64,000 bases of DNA from Enterobacter hormaechei subsp. xiangfangensis (GCF_001729785.1 NZ_CP017183.1:4278001-4342000); one strand, 5' to 3'. Shown: positions 25,664-35,281, numbered from the stretch's first letter. Translations and numbers: made by a program. Notes: generated by a model from the sequence alone, not told the origin.

Positions 25664-26659
25664 TTAAATAGATCCACCCGGTGACAAGGTGAAACCTAAA
25701 TCTAACATTTTAGGGGTAACTGCCTCACCACGAATGCGCGCCAGCAGGCGTTCTGCACCAATGCGGCCCATGCGTTCACGCGGGGTCAGGACGCTCGCCA
25801 GACGCGGCTCCATCACCTGGCCAATGTCGTGGCCGTGGAAACCGGCAATCGCCATATCATCCGGGATTTTTAAACCCAGACGCTGGCACTCAAACGCCGC
25901 GCCGACCGCAAGGTCATCGTTGGTACAGAAAATACCGTCCAGTTGCGGATACTCGCGTCGCGCCTGACGCATCAGCTCAATACCCGACGTGTAAGAAGAA
26001 GATTGCTCCACCATCACGCTGTACGGGGTTAAACCGGCGTCGAGCATCGCCTGCTCGTATCCCTTCTGCTTGATGATAGTACGTTCATCCAGACGCGCAC
26101 CCAGATAGGCCACATGGCGATGACCGCGGGCGATGATCGCCGCCGTCATCTGACGCGCCGCTTCAAAGTTATCGAACCCCACGGCGATGTCGAGGCACGG
26201 CGACTGGCTGTCCATCAGCTCCACCACCGGAATGCCTGCCACTTCAATCATTTTCAGCGTGCGCGGGGTGTGAGTACGTTCCGTTAAAATCAGGCCGTCG
26301 ATGTTCCAGGAAAGCATCGATTCAAGACGTTCCTCTTCCAGTTCCGGCTTGTACCCGTAGTGGGCGAGCATGGTCTGATAGCCAAACGCATCGGTGACGC
26401 TTTCGATGCCACGCAGCACTTCGGCGAATACCTGGTTGGTTAAGGAAGGAAGCAGGACGCCCACCGCACGGCTGGTCGCATTGGAGAGAATATCGGGCGC
26501 GCGGTTGGGGATATAACCCAGTTCATCAAGGGCGGCGGCAATCTTGCCACGCAACGCCACGGAAACCTGTTCCGGGTTACGTAAAAAACGGCTGACCGTC
26601 ATTTTGGTCACACCGACGCGATCGGCGACATCCTGAAGTACGGGGCGTTTCTTTTTCAT
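25664..26659 (-). CDS. gntR: GntR, gluconate operon repressor
   Basis: LacI-family repressor of gntT, gntKU and linked genes, released by gluconate. The ATG at 26659 (MKKKRPVLQDVADRVGVT) gives 331 residues, as E. coli; a longer in-frame extension is not conserved. The helix-turn-helix VLQDVADRVGVTKMTVSRFL covers residues 7-26 and the hinge helix is near 50-58. A periplasmic-binding-protein-like sugar domain follows. It lies upstream of gntKU in the same direction, with its own promoter. Confidence 0.97.
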   Translation of the reverse strand: MKKKRPVLQDVADRVGVTKMTVSRFLRNPEQVSVALRGKIAAALDELGYIPNRAPDILSNATSRAVGVLLPSLTNQVFAEVLRGIESVTDAFGYQTMLAHYGYKPELEEERLESMLSWNIDGLILTERTHTPRTLKMIEVAGIPVVELMDSQSPCLDIAVGFDNFEAARQMTAAIIARGHRHVAYLGARLDERTIIKQKGYEQAMLDAGLTPYSVMVEQSSSYTSGIELMRQARREYPQLDGIFCTNDDLAVGAAFECQRLGLKIPDDMAIAGFHGHDIGQVMEPRLASVLTPRERMGRIGAERLLARIRGEAVTPKMLDLGFTLSPGGSI

Positions 26660-26712
26660 CGTCCTGAGAAATCTTGAAGTGAGAGATTTGCTCAGTTTAT
26701 CACGGACAAAGC

Positions 26713-26742
26713 TCAACCTTCCCCGTTTAAAGGGAAGGTTGA
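26713..26742. terminator. Inverted repeat after yhhW, possible terminator
   Basis: TCAACCTTCCC and GGGAAGGTTGA form an 11-bp stem around CGTTTAAA, just beyond the yhhW stop codon. No T-run follows on the minus strand, so intrinsic termination is uncertain; a processing or stabilising role is as likely. Confidence 0.45.
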
Positions 26743-26750
26743 GAAATTAT

Positions 26751-27446
26751 TTAGACCGGCGGCAGGTCAAACAGCAGAATTTCACTTTCGCTGTCGGCAT
26801 GCACGGAGAGCGCCTGCTCATCCCAGACGGCCAGACCATCGGCGGTTGTCGCTTTGGTGCCATTGATGGACACCTCCCCTTTCACCACCTGGATCCACAC
26901 GCGGCGGTTGGCGGCGATCTGGTGCACAGACTGTTCATCTTTCGCCAGCGCCCAGCGGTACAGCTCCATATCCTGATGCACTTTCAGGGAACCTTCACGC
27001 GCATCCGGCGAGAGCACCAGCTGTTTGCCCTGTTTCGCGTCGAAGCGGCGCTGCTCGTAGCGTGGCGTGATGCCGGTCTCTTCTGGAATGATCCAGATTT
27101 GATACAGGTGCAGTTTTTCCGTTTTGCTCGGGTTGTACTCAGAGTGACGCACCCCGGTCCCCGCGCTCATAATCTGGAACTCGCCCGCCGGAACCTGCTC
27201 TTTGTTGCCCATGCTGTCCTGGTGCTCAACCGCCCCTTCCAGCACATAGGTCAGGATTTCCATGTCTTTGTGCGGGTGGGTACCGAAGCCCTGGCCTGCA
27301 TCAATCACGTCATCGTTAATCACGCGCAGTGCGGAGAAGCCCATGAAGTTCGGGTCGTAGTAGTCGGCAAACGAGAATGAATGCCATGAGTCCAGCCAGC
27401 CATGATTCGCGTGACCACGTTCGTTTGCTTTGCGTAAGTAGATCAT
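26751..27446 (-). CDS. yhhW: YhhW, pirin-like quercetin dioxygenase
   Basis: Bicupin protein of the pirin family; E. coli YhhW oxidises quercetin in vitro. The ATG at 27446 (MIYLRKANERGHANHG) gives 231 residues, as E. coli. Metal ligands are visible: His57 and His59 in THPHKDMEIL, His101 and Glu103 in RHSEYN. It lies downstream of yhhX in the same direction, with a stem-loop between them. The natural substrate is unknown. Confidence 0.95.
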   Translation of the reverse strand: MIYLRKANERGHANHGWLDSWHSFSFADYYDPNFMGFSALRVINDDVIDAGQGFGTHPHKDMEILTYVLEGAVEHQDSMGNKEQVPAGEFQIMSAGTGVRHSEYNPSKTEKLHLYQIWIIPEETGITPRYEQRRFDAKQGKQLVLSPDAREGSLKVHQDMELYRWALAKDEQSVHQIAANRRVWIQVVKGEVSINGTKATTADGLAVWDEQALSVHADSESEILLFDLPPV

Positions 27447-27522
27447 TGTTTTCACCCTCAGTTCGTTTCGATGGAGTAAGTGTGGACGCAAACGCCCTGG
27501 GATCATAGAGGGTGAAAATTGA

Positions 27523-27559
27523 CTCCTCTGTTCAAAAATTGTGAACAAGCGCAGAGGAG
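27523..27559. terminator. Stem-loop between yhhX and yhhW
   Basis: CTCCTCTG (27523) pairs with CAGAGGAG (27552), with an inner GTTCA/TGAAC stem. It lies 10 bases beyond the yhhX stop codon. The minus strand continues TCAATTTTCA, a weak T-tract; the plus strand continues CCGTTTTTG. It probably ends or attenuates yhhX. Confidence 0.5.
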
Positions 27560-27569
27560 CCGTTTTTGC

Positions 27570-28607
27570 TTATTTCGCGAGGGTTACCGTGGCAGGAGAA
27601 GCCTGTTCGAAGGCCCGTTCGAGGATTTCCAGGTTGGTCAGAACGTCAGATTCCTTGACGTAATTCGCCGTGCCGTTTGTGAGGGTCTCAAACAGCGCAT
27701 CATAGACGCGTCCATAGTCGCCCGTTTCCGGCTTCAGCTCTTCCCTGACCGTCACGCCCTCGTCGTTCACGTACTCCAGCACGCCCACGGAATCATCTGC
27801 CGCAAAGCCCGGTTCACCCGGCATGATGTTGGCCTTCAGGCTGGTCTCCTGCTGGTCAATGCCGTACTTGATAAAGGAGCCTTTCTTGCCGTGAACGATA
27901 AATTTCGGGTAGTCGATTTTCACCAGATGGCTGGTTTTGACGATGGCCTTCAGGTCGCCGTAGAACAGCTGGGCTTCAAAGGTATCGTCCGGGTTGGCTT
28001 TGTTGCGCAGGCTGCGAATGTCATACGCCACGTGGTCCGGGCGGCCAAACAGGGAAATAATCTGGTCCATGGTGTGCACGCCCAGACCGTAGAACGACCC
28101 GTCCTGCGGCAGTCCTGGCTGGGTTTCCGCCACCGGGCGGTAGTAATCGAAGTGGCTTTCGATTTCCACGATCTCGCCGAGTTTGCCGCTCTCAATCGCC
28201 TTTTTCGCCGTCAGGAAGCAGCTGTCAAAGCGTCGGTTCTGGTACGGCGTGACGGTCAGGCCTTTGCTTTTCGCCAGCGCAAAGAGTTCCTTCGCTTCGG
28301 CGATGGTCGGGGTGAACGGCTTTTCCACCAGCACGTTTTTACCTGCTTCCAGCGCGCGTTTCGCGTAGTCAAAGTGGCTGTCGGCGTGGGTACAGACCAC
28401 CACCAGCTTCACCTGCGGATCATTTAACACTTCATCAAGATCGCTGGTGAAATGAATATGGGAATACTGCGGAGACTGTTCTTCCGGCTTCGCGCTGCGG
28501 CGGTAGATATGAGCGACGTGCCAGGTCTCTTTACGGTTGAGAACATACGGAAGGTGGTAACGCGTGGTGCTTTTGCCAAATCCAATAAATGCGCAATGTA
28601 GTGTCAT
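27570..28607 (-). CDS. yhhX: YhhX, Gfo/Idh/MocA-family oxidoreductase
   Basis: Probable NAD(P)-dependent oxidoreductase with a Rossmann N-terminus (FIGFGKSTTRYHLPY) and the family lysine in VEKPFT near residue 95. It has 345 residues, as E. coli. The substrate is unknown. The iron-responsive sRNA ryhB lies immediately upstream on the same strand and ends about 40 bases before its start codon, as in E. coli. Confidence 0.95.
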   Translation of the reverse strand: MTLHCAFIGFGKSTTRYHLPYVLNRKETWHVAHIYRRSAKPEEQSPQYSHIHFTSDLDEVLNDPQVKLVVVCTHADSHFDYAKRALEAGKNVLVEKPFTPTIAEAKELFALAKSKGLTVTPYQNRRFDSCFLTAKKAIESGKLGEIVEIESHFDYYRPVAETQPGLPQDGSFYGLGVHTMDQIISLFGRPDHVAYDIRSLRNKANPDDTFEAQLFYGDLKAIVKTSHLVKIDYPKFIVHGKKGSFIKYGIDQQETSLKANIMPGEPGFAADDSVGVLEYVNDEGVTVREELKPETGDYGRVYDALFETLTNGTANYVKESDVLTNLEILERAFEQASPATVTLAK

Positions 28608-28649
28608 GGCTCAGTCCTTTTTCGAAGGTTGCTGAGTCTAACCATAACA

Positions 28650-28744
28650 AAAAAAAAGCCAGCTAAAAGCTGGCTAAAGTAATACTGGAAGCAATGTGAG
28701 CAATGTCGTGCTTTCAGGTTCCCGTAGGAGGTCTTCCTGAATGC
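28650..28744 (-). ncRNA. ryhB: RyhB, iron-stress small RNA
   Basis: Hfq-dependent sRNA that represses mRNAs of iron-using proteins when Fur is inactive. On the minus strand the region reads GCATTCAGGAAGACC, then AACCTGAAAGCACGACATTG and CTCACATTGCTTCCAGTATT, matching E. coli RyhB nearly base for base through its target-pairing core. It ends in the stem GCCAGCTTTTAGCTGGC plus at least eight T. The loop and a few bases near the first stem differ from E. coli. It keeps its position between yhhX and yhhY. Confidence 0.96.
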
Positions 28745-28749
28745 AAAGC

Positions 28750-28768
28750 AATAATAATCATTCTCATT
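28750..28768. promoter_or_regulatory. Fur box at the ryhB promoter
   Basis: AATAATAATCATTCTCATT matches the 19-bp Fur consensus (GATAATGATAATCATTATC) at most positions. It lies immediately upstream of the RyhB 5' end, over the expected -10 region, so iron-loaded Fur would block transcription. Confidence 0.88.
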
Positions 28769-28865
28769 CGCACTTGTCCAACACTTTTTGCAAAAAATAG
28801 CGATTGACTCAACTTTTAAAGTCATTGATGTTGGAAGGGACTTTTAACTGACTGAGGAACAAGGA

Positions 28866-29354
28866 ATGAGTGAGATAGTGATACGCCACGCTGAACCGAA
28901 AGATTACGACGCCATTCGTCAGATCCACGCCCAGCCGGAGGTGTACCACAACACGCTACAGGTTCCTCATCCTTCAATGGAAATGTGGCAAATGCGGCTA
29001 GGCGAACAGCCGGGCATTAAACAGCTGGTTGCCTGCATTGATGATATCGTGGTCGGCCACCTCACCATTGATGTCGCCCAGCGACCACGCCGCAGCCACG
29101 TTGCCGATTTCGGTATATGCGTTGGCGCAGAGTGGCATAACCGCGGCGTGGCCAGCGCGCTGATTCGCACCATGATCGATATGTGCGACAACTGGCTGCG
29201 CGTCGACCGCATCGAGTTAACGGTGTTTGTGGATAACGAACCGGCAATCGCGGTGTACAAAAAGCACGGGTTTGAGATTGAAGGCACCGGCAGGCGCTAT
29301 GCCCTGCGCAACGGCGAGTATGTGGATGCGTATTATATGGCGAGGATGAAGTAA
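28866..29354 (+). CDS. yhhY: YhhY/AaaT, GNAT N-acetyltransferase
   Basis: GNAT-fold acetyltransferase; the E. coli protein acetylates the alpha-amino group of some amino acids such as methionine and phenylalanine. It has 162 residues, as E. coli. The acetyl-CoA loop is in GAEWHNRGVASALIRTMID (about residues 89-107), and the conserved ELTVFVDNEPAIAVYKKHGF follows. It is monocistronic, divergent from ryhB, and ends at a BIME. The yhhZ and IS genes that follow in K-12 are absent. Confidence 0.95.
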   Translation: MSEIVIRHAEPKDYDAIRQIHAQPEVYHNTLQVPHPSMEMWQMRLGEQPGIKQLVACIDDIVVGHLTIDVAQRPRRSHVADFGICVGAEWHNRGVASALIRTMIDMCDNWLRVDRIELTVFVDNEPAIAVYKKHGFEIEGTGRRYALRNGEYVDAYYMARMK

Positions 29355-29360
29355 TGAGTT

Positions 29361-29434
29361 GCCGGGTGGCGGCTTCGCCTTACCCGGCCTATGTCCGTGC
29401 CGTTGTAGGCCCGGTAAGCGCAGCGCCACCGGGC
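29361..29434. repeat. BIME: two inverted REP units, yhhY/ggt spacer
   Basis: GCCGGGTGGCGGCTTCGCC...ACCCGGC and GTAGGCCCGGTAAGCGCAGC...CCGGGC are two REP units in opposite orientation. They fill the spacer between the convergent genes yhhY and ggt and resemble the BIME at 12026. Confidence 0.88.
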
Positions 29435-29441
29435 AACAAAA

Positions 29442-31187
29442 TCAATACCCCGCCGTTAAATCATCCACCGAACGCGGGTCCGACGCGCCAAACAGCGCGC
29501 CATCCGGTCCGACCATAATGCTCTGGGTGCTGCCCATCGCCTCCTTCACCGCCACCTTCTGCCCGCGCTGCTCAAGCAGCTTGAGGGTGTCCGGGCTAAA
29601 GCCCTTCTCCACGCGCAACTCGTCCGGCAGCCACTGGTGATGGAAACGCGGCGCATTGGTCGCTTCGGCGACGTTCATCCCAAAGTCGATGCTGTTCACC
29701 ACCATTTGCAGTACGGTGGTGATAATCCTGCTCCCGCCAGGGCTGCCTGTCACCAGCCAGGTTTTGCCGTCTTTCACCACAATGGTGGGCGACATGGATG
29801 ATAGCGGGCGCTTCTTCGGCCCTACCGCATTCGCATCGCCGCCGACCAGGCCGTAGACATTCGGCACGCCCGGCTTGGCAGAAAAATCATCCATCTCGTT
29901 GTTCAGCAAAATACCGCTATTGCCCGCCACAATCCCGGTGCCGAAGGTGGTGTTAAGCGTGTAGGTCACCGCCACCGCGTTTCCGTCTTTGTCCACGACC
30001 GAGAAGTGGGTGGTCTGGTTACTTTCATACGGCGCCAGCTTGCCCGGGCGGATCTCGCTCGACGGCTTAGCCTTGTTGATGTCGATCTGATCGGCAATCG
30101 ATTTGGCATAGGCCTTGTTGGTCAGCGCCTGCCACGGCACCTTCACGAAGTCCGGGTCGCCGAGGTATTCCGAGCGGTCAGCGTAGGCGCGCTTTTCCGC
30201 CTCGGCCATCACCTGCATGGCATCGGCGCTACCGAAGCCATACTTGTGCATATCGAAGTTTTCCAGAATATTGAGGATCTGCACGATGTGAATGCCCCCG
30301 GAAGACGGCGGCGGCATGGAGAAGACCTCGTAGCCGCGATAGGTGCCACTAATCGGCTCGCGCTCCACCGCCTTATATTCCGCCAGATCCGCTTTGGTGA
30401 TCAGCCCGCCGTTCTTCTGCATCTCATCCGCAATCTGATCGGCAATCGGCCCCTTATAGAAGGCATCCGGACCGTTTTCGGCAATCAGTTCGAGACTTTT
30501 TGCGAGGTTCTTCTGCACCAGCTTATCGCCCTTCTTCAGCGGCTCGCCGTCTTTCCAGAAGATAGCCTTGCTGTTCTCATGATTGGGAATAACTTCGCTG
30601 CCGTAGGTTTTGAGGTCGTCCGCCAGCGCGTCGTTGACGACGAAGCCGTCGCGCGCCAGCCTGATGGCAGGCTGCACCACTTTATTCAGCGGCAGCGTGC
30701 CGTATTTTTCCAGCGCCAGCGAGAAGCCCGCAACGGTGCCCGGCGTGCCGGAGGCAAGGTGCGAGGTCAGGGATTTTTTACTGTCCGGATTACCCTGATC
30801 GTCGAGGAACATATCGCGGGAGGCCTGGTTCGGCGCCATCTCACGGAAGTCGATGGCTGTGGTTTTACCGTCTTTCGTGCGCAGCATCATAAACCCGCCG
30901 CCGCCCAGGTTCCCCGCCTGTGGATGCGTCACCGCCAGCGCATATCCCACCGCGACCGCCGCATCCACCGCGTTACCGCCCTGTTTAAGAATATCGACGC
31001 CCACCTGCGTTGCCAGCGCGTCAACCGAGGCCACCATGCCGTGCGTCGCCCGCACGGGGTGAAAAACATCCTCCTCCACGCCGTAAGAGACCGGTGGAGC
31101 GGCGGGCGGGTTGGCCGCCACGGTAAATGTGCCGCCTGCCATCAGCGCAGCGATGGCGACCCAGCGCAAAAAGGTTGGTTTCATCAT
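29442..31187 (-). CDS. ggt: Gamma-glutamyltransferase (glutathione hydrolase)
   Basis: Periplasmic enzyme that cleaves the gamma-glutamyl bond of glutathione and transfers or hydrolyses it. The precursor self-cleaves into two subunits at the Thr of NQTTHFSVVD, Thr392 here against Thr391 in E. coli. The ATG at 31187 (MMKPTFLRWVAIAAL) gives 581 residues; a signal peptide ends near AANPPAAPPVSYG. The active-site loop GSPGGSRIITTVLQ is intact. Monocistronic, divergent from yhhA. Confidence 0.97.
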   Translation of the reverse strand: MMKPTFLRWVAIAALMAGGTFTVAANPPAAPPVSYGVEEDVFHPVRATHGMVASVDALATQVGVDILKQGGNAVDAAVAVGYALAVTHPQAGNLGGGGFMMLRTKDGKTTAIDFREMAPNQASRDMFLDDQGNPDSKKSLTSHLASGTPGTVAGFSLALEKYGTLPLNKVVQPAIRLARDGFVVNDALADDLKTYGSEVIPNHENSKAIFWKDGEPLKKGDKLVQKNLAKSLELIAENGPDAFYKGPIADQIADEMQKNGGLITKADLAEYKAVEREPISGTYRGYEVFSMPPPSSGGIHIVQILNILENFDMHKYGFGSADAMQVMAEAEKRAYADRSEYLGDPDFVKVPWQALTNKAYAKSIADQIDINKAKPSSEIRPGKLAPYESNQTTHFSVVDKDGNAVAVTYTLNTTFGTGIVAGNSGILLNNEMDDFSAKPGVPNVYGLVGGDANAVGPKKRPLSSMSPTIVVKDGKTWLVTGSPGGSRIITTVLQMVVNSIDFGMNVAEATNAPRFHHQWLPDELRVEKGFSPDTLKLLEQRGQKVAVKEAMGSTQSIMVGPDGALFGASDPRSVDDLTAGY

Positions 31188-31309
31188 TATTGTTCTCCAG
31201 GTGAAGGGGCCCATATTCCCCGCTTAAGCCTGGTTCACAACTCTTAAAAAATCATCGTTATGCAGGAATGAGGATAAACTTAAGAGAAGCCTCAAAGGAG
31301 GAGATAACC

Positions 31310-31681
31310 ATGAAACGATTACTGATCCTGACCGCGCTGCTTCCGTTCGCCGCGCTCGCACAGCCAATCAACACCCTGAACAACCCGAACCAGCCGGGCT
31401 ACGTCATTCCGAGCCAGCAGCGTATGCAGACGGAGATGATGAGCCAGCAACAGCAGCAGAAAGGGATGCTCAATCAGCAGTTAAAGACGCAGACCCAGGT
31501 GCAGCAGCAGCACCTGCAAAACCAGATGAATACCAACACCCAGCGCGTACAGCAGGGCCAGATGCTTGAACAGCCGCTGCCTAATGCAAACGGTGGGATG
31601 TTAGGAGGCGGAGTATCGCAAAGCAGCGGTCAGCAGCACATGCTGCCGACCCAGCAGAACGGCAGTATGCTTAATAAATAA
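31310..31681 (+). CDS. yhhA: YhhA, Gln-rich secreted protein (DUF2756)
   Basis: Small exported protein of unknown function. The ATG at 31310 follows a strong AAGGAGGAGA and starts a signal peptide ([17 protein letters not shown]). The mature part of about 105 residues is rich in Gln, Met and Asn, with runs such as [13 protein letters not shown] and [10 protein letters not shown] that suggest a coiled-coil or disordered chain. It ends inside the 3' end of convergent ugpQ, an 11-base overlap. Total length is 123 residues. Confidence 0.88.
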   Translation: MKRLLILTALLPFAALAQPINTLNNPNQPGYVIPSQQRMQTEMMSQQQQQKGMLNQQLKTQTQVQQQHLQNQMNTNTQRVQQGQMLEQPLPNANGGMLGGGVSQSSGQQHMLPTQQNGSMLNK

Positions 31682-32411
31682 AGTTCGGCCCGATCTGGTC
31701 AATCGCATCGGTACAGATGCTGTCCACGCCCCAGCGCAGCAGCTCGGCTGCACGCTGGGGTTTGTTGACGGTATACACCAGGATATGCAGACCGGCCTCC
31801 TTCAACAGCGTCACGCGCGCTTCATCCAGCAGCTTATGGTTGAGGTGGATCGACACGCAGCCTAAGCGGGTCGTCAGCGCGCGCCAGTCTTCTCGCCACG
31901 CATCCAGCAGCAGCCCGCGCGGCAACTCCGGAACGGCGGCCTGTGCGGCTTCCAGCGCGTCGATATCAAACGACGACAGCAGCGGCGCGGTCATCCCTTC
32001 CCACAGCTCACGCGCGGCAATGGCAATCACTTTACCCGTCAGCGGCCCGGTGCCGGTGGTCGGTTTGATTTCAATATTGGCCATCATGCCGTGTTGACGA
32101 CAGCGGTCCGCCACTTCCGCCAGCAGCGGCAGCGGTTCGCCTTTGAATTCGCCGCTGAACCAGCTTCCGGCGTCCACCTTCAGCAGGTCACGCCACGGCA
32201 GTTCACCCGCCACGCCCCAGCCGTTGCTGGTGCGTTCGAGGTTGTCGTCGTGCAGCAGGAAAATTTCGCCGTCCTTCGACAGCTTGGCGTCGAACTCGAT
32301 CATCGTGTGGCCGTAGCGTGCGCCAACGTCAATTGCCGCCAGGGTGTTTTCCGGCGCCAGTTTACCGCCACCACGGTGGGCGACGATGTGGGGGTAAGGC
32401 CAGTTGCTCAT
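31671..32411 (-). CDS. ugpQ: UgpQ, glycerophosphodiester phosphodiesterase
   Basis: Cytoplasmic enzyme that hydrolyses glycerophosphodiesters to sn-glycerol-3-phosphate and an alcohol. It has 246 residues against 247 in E. coli. The GDPD motif [14 protein letters not shown] starts near residue 10, with metal and catalytic residues in [23 protein letters not shown]. The start overlaps the ugpC stop codon, so it is last gene of ugpBAECQ. Its stop lies within the last codons of yhhA on the other strand. Confidence 0.96.
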   Translation of the reverse strand: MSNWPYPHIVAHRGGGKLAPENTLAAIDVGARYGHTMIEFDAKLSKDGEIFLLHDDNLERTSNGWGVAGELPWRDLLKVDAGSWFSGEFKGEPLPLLAEVADRCRQHGMMANIEIKPTTGTGPLTGKVIAIAARELWEGMTAPLLSSFDIDALEAAQAAVPELPRGLLLDAWREDWRALTTRLGCVSIHLNHKLLDEARVTLLKEAGLHILVYTVNKPQRAAELLRWGVDSICTDAIDQIGPNFIY

Positions 32412-33478
32412 ACTCGTTGTCCTGTTTCACCGTCAAATAAGTGCAGGTGATTTTCCGGCATATGCAGCCACAGCGTGCTGCCTGCTTTCGGGCGCTCCTG
32501 ATGCGGCAGACGCACTACCAGCTTTTGCTCGCCCCAGCGTCCGTGCGCCAGGTTGTCTGCGCCCAGCATCTCCAGCGTGTCCATCACCAGCGGCACGCCG
32601 CCGTCCGCCTGAGACGTCAAACCAATATGCTCGGGGCGGATACCAAGCGTCATCTTACGCCCGGCGTAGCCACGATAGTACCAGTTGATCGGCAACGCCA
32701 TCCCGCTTTCCAGCTCGAAGTGGGTTCCCGCCGCATTGATCCGCCCGTCCAGCAGGTTCATCGCCGGGCTGCCGATAAAGCTCGCCACAAAACGGCTGGC
32801 CGGTTTCTCGTAGACTTCCACTGGGGTGCCAATCTGCTCGGCGATGCCTTTGTTCATCACCATCACGCGCTGGGCGAGGGTCATGGCTTCAACCTGATCG
32901 TGGGTCACATAGAGGGACGTGGTTCCCAGCCGCCGATGCAGCTGCTGTAGCTCAAGACGCATCTGCACGCGCAGTTTGGCGTCGAGGTTTGACAGCGGTT
33001 CGTCGAACAGAAATACCGCCGGATCGCGCACGATGGCGCGCCCCATCGCCACGCGCTGGCGCTGGCCGCCGGAGAGCTCGCGCGGGCGACGCTTGAGCAG
33101 GCCGTCCAGCTCCAGAATGCGCGCGGCCTCTTTCACGCGCTCCTCGATATGGCCTTTGCCCATACCGCGAATTTTCAGCCCCCAGGCCATGTTCTCTTCC
33201 ACGCTCATGTGCGGATAGAGGGCGTAGTTCTGGAATACCATCGCGATGCCGCGATCTTTGGGTTCCATCTCGGTAACGCGCTGGCGGTCAATCCAGATAT
33301 CCCCGGACGTCACACGCTCCAGCCCGGCCACCATACGCAGCAGGGTGGATTTTCCGCAGCCGGACGGGCCGACCATCACGATAAATTCCCCGTCCGCCAC
33401 GTCGAGCGTCAGCGGCTGAATGACCTGGGTTTTGCCGTCCCAGCTTTTGGTTACTGCCTGTAATTTTAAACCTGCCAT
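32408..33478 (-). CDS. ugpC: UgpC, glycerol-3-phosphate ABC ATPase
   Basis: ATP-binding subunit of the importer for sn-glycerol-3-phosphate and glycerophosphodiesters. The ATG at 33478 ([13 protein letters not shown]) gives 356 residues, as E. coli. Walker [10 protein letters not shown] is at residues 37-45, the ABC signature LSGGQRQRV near 134, Walker [13 protein letters not shown] follows, and a C-terminal TOBE-type regulatory domain completes it. It starts one base after the ugpE stop codon. Confidence 0.97.
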   Translation of the reverse strand: MAGLKLQAVTKSWDGKTQVIQPLTLDVADGEFIVMVGPSGCGKSTLLRMVAGLERVTSGDIWIDRQRVTEMEPKDRGIAMVFQNYALYPHMSVEENMAWGLKIRGMGKGHIEERVKEAARILELDGLLKRRPRELSGGQRQRVAMGRAIVRDPAVFLFDEPLSNLDAKLRVQMRLELQQLHRRLGTTSLYVTHDQVEAMTLAQRVMVMNKGIAEQIGTPVEVYEKPASRFVASFIGSPAMNLLDGRINAAGTHFELESGMALPINWYYRGYAGRKMTLGIRPEHIGLTSQADGGVPLVMDTLEMLGADNLAHGRWGEQKLVVRLPHQERPKAGSTLWLHMPENHLHLFDGETGQRV

Positions 33479-33479
33479 C

Positions 33480-34325
33480 TTATTTCTCGCTATCGACCAG
33501 GCCGCGGACAAACGCTCGCTGCATGGCTAAAACAATGACTACGGGTGGGATAAGGGTGAGCAGCATCGCCGCCATCACCTGGTTCCAGAGGGTGGTGCCT
33601 TCGCCGGTGGCGATCATGCCTTTGATGCCTGCCACGGCGGTGCCGAGGTTGACGTCCTGAACGATCAGCAGCGGCCACAGATACTGGTTCCAGCCGTAGA
33701 TAAAGGTGATCACAAACAGCGCCGCGAGATTGGTTTTCGACAGCGGCAGCACGATGTCGCGGAAGAAGCGCATCGGCGAGGCCCCGTCAATGCGCGCGGC
33801 TTCAATCAGCTCATCCGGCAGGGTCATAAAGAACTGGCGAAACAGGAAGGTGGCGGTCGCCGAGGCCATCAGCGGCAGGGTCAAGCCCGCGTAGCTGTCG
33901 AGCATCTTCAGGTTGGCGATCACCTCCACCGTCGGGAAGATACGCACCTCCACCGGCAGCATGAGGGTGATGAAAATCATCCAGAAAAACAGGTTACGCA
34001 ACGGAAAGCGGAACCAGACGATGGCGAAGGCCGAAAGCATCGACACGGTGATTTTGCCGACGGTGATACCGAACGCCATGATGAAACTGTTGAGCATCAT
34101 CAGCCAGAACGGCGCGCTGTTAGCGCCCACGCCCTGCGTCCAGATAGTCTTCATGTTCTCGAACAGATGCGTGCCTGGGATCAGCGTCATTGGCGTGTCG
34201 AACACCGCTTTGGTGTCCAAAGTGGCGGCGACAAAGGCCACGTACAGTGGGAACAGGATGACGAGGATGCCCAGGATTAGCAGGGTATGGCTGAAAATCG
34301 TCAGCCCGCGACGGTTCTCAATCAT
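33480..34325 (-). CDS. ugpE: UgpE, glycerol-3-phosphate ABC permease
   Basis: Inner-membrane subunit of the Ugp importer with six predicted transmembrane helices. It has 281 residues, as E. coli. The EAA loop that contacts UgpC is visible as [23 protein letters not shown] near residue 185. Its start overlaps the ugpA stop codon. Confidence 0.97.
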   Translation of the reverse strand: MIENRRGLTIFSHTLLILGILVILFPLYVAFVAATLDTKAVFDTPMTLIPGTHLFENMKTIWTQGVGANSAPFWLMMLNSFIMAFGITVGKITVSMLSAFAIVWFRFPLRNLFFWMIFITLMLPVEVRIFPTVEVIANLKMLDSYAGLTLPLMASATATFLFRQFFMTLPDELIEAARIDGASPMRFFRDIVLPLSKTNLAALFVITFIYGWNQYLWPLLIVQDVNLGTAVAGIKGMIATGEGTTLWNQVMAAMLLTLIPPVVIVLAMQRAFVRGLVDSEK

Positions 34326-35209
34326 TGGTAGCGCACCTTACTTTCGACATAGCGGAACTGCACCACCGTGAGGATGATGACGAGGAACATCAGCACCACC
34401 GACTGCGCGGCAGAAGCGGAGAGATCCAACCCCGCAAAGCCTTCGCGGTAGATCTTGTAAATCAGCGTGGTGGTTGCCTGCACCGGGCCGCCCGCGGTGG
34501 CGGCGTCGATCACCGGGAAGGTGTCGAAGAAGGCGTACACCAGGTTCACCACCAGCAGGAAAAAACTCACCGGGGCGATCAGCGGCAGCGACAGCCTGAA
34601 GAAGCGGCGCACCGGCCCTGCGCCGTCAATCGCGGCAGCCTCCACCAGCGAACGCGGGATAGACTGTAGCGCGGCAAAGAAAAACAGGAAGTTATAGCTG
34701 ATCTGCTTCCACACCGAGGCGAACACCACCAGGAACATCGCCTGACCGCTGTTCTGGGCGTGGTTCCAGTCGTAGCCAAATTCGCCCAGGAAGTGGGTAA
34801 TCAGCCCGCGCCCTGGGTTAAACAGGAAGATCCACAGCACGGCGGCCACGGCGGGAGCCACGGCGTAGGGCAGCAGCATCAGGGTCTGGTACAGACGACT
34901 GCCGCGCACCACGTAGTCCACCAGCGCAGCGAAGAACAGCGAGGCGACAAGGCCGCTGACGGTGACCAGCGCGCTGAATTTGATCGTCGTCCAGAAGGAA
35001 TCCAGGTAGTAGCTGTCGTGGAACAGCGCGGTAAAGTTGTCCAGCCCGACAAACTGGCTGGAAAGCCCGAACGGATCGACGCTTTGTACCGAGTACCACA
35101 GCGCTTCGCCCGCAGGCCAGATAAAGAAGATGACGGTGATGACCAGCTGCGGCGCGACCAGCAGATACGGCAGCCAGCGGGAACGGAACACCGGACGGGA
35201 TGATGACAT
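34322..35209 (-). CDS. ugpA: UgpA, glycerol-3-phosphate ABC permease
   Basis: Partner permease of UgpE, with six predicted transmembrane helices. It has 295 residues, as E. coli. The EAA loop reads [24 protein letters not shown] near residue 190. It starts 72 bases after ugpB; that gap holds a palindromic repeat that may lower expression of ugpAECQ relative to ugpB. Confidence 0.97.
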   Translation of the reverse strand: MSSSRPVFRSRWLPYLLVAPQLVITVIFFIWPAGEALWYSVQSVDPFGLSSQFVGLDNFTALFHDSYYLDSFWTTIKFSALVTVSGLVASLFFAALVDYVVRGSRLYQTLMLLPYAVAPAVAAVLWIFLFNPGRGLITHFLGEFGYDWNHAQNSGQAMFLVVFASVWKQISYNFLFFFAALQSIPRSLVEAAAIDGAGPVRRFFRLSLPLIAPVSFFLLVVNLVYAFFDTFPVIDAATAGGPVQATTTLIYKIYREGFAGLDLSASAAQSVVLMFLVIILTVVQFRYVESKVRYQ

Positions 35210-35230
35210 AGGTTAGCTCAGGTTGGTTTC

Positions 35231-35274
35231 CCCTCACCCCGTCCCTCTCCCAAAGGGAGAGGGTTAGTGAGGGC
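35231..35274. repeat. GGGAGAGGG palindrome inside the ugp operon, copy 5
   Basis: CCCTCACCCCGT, CCCTCTCCC, AAA, GGGAGAGGG, TTAGTGAGGG: both outer arms are present with small mismatches. It lies between ugpB and ugpA, genes of the same operon, and so would be transcribed as a strong stem-loop in the middle of the mRNA. Confidence 0.8.
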
Positions 35275-35281
35275 AAAAAGA

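Noticed and set aside
30006..31247. 413-codon open frame antisense to ggt
   Set aside because: Same reasoning: the minus-strand Ggt is complete with its catalytic Thr, and the antisense translation has a shadow-like composition.
31430..31560. Gln-rich tract of YhhA as a possible prion-like or repeat-expansion element
   Set aside because: CAG/CAA runs are short and interrupted and the protein is an ordinary member of DUF2756; nothing in the sequence supports a special role.
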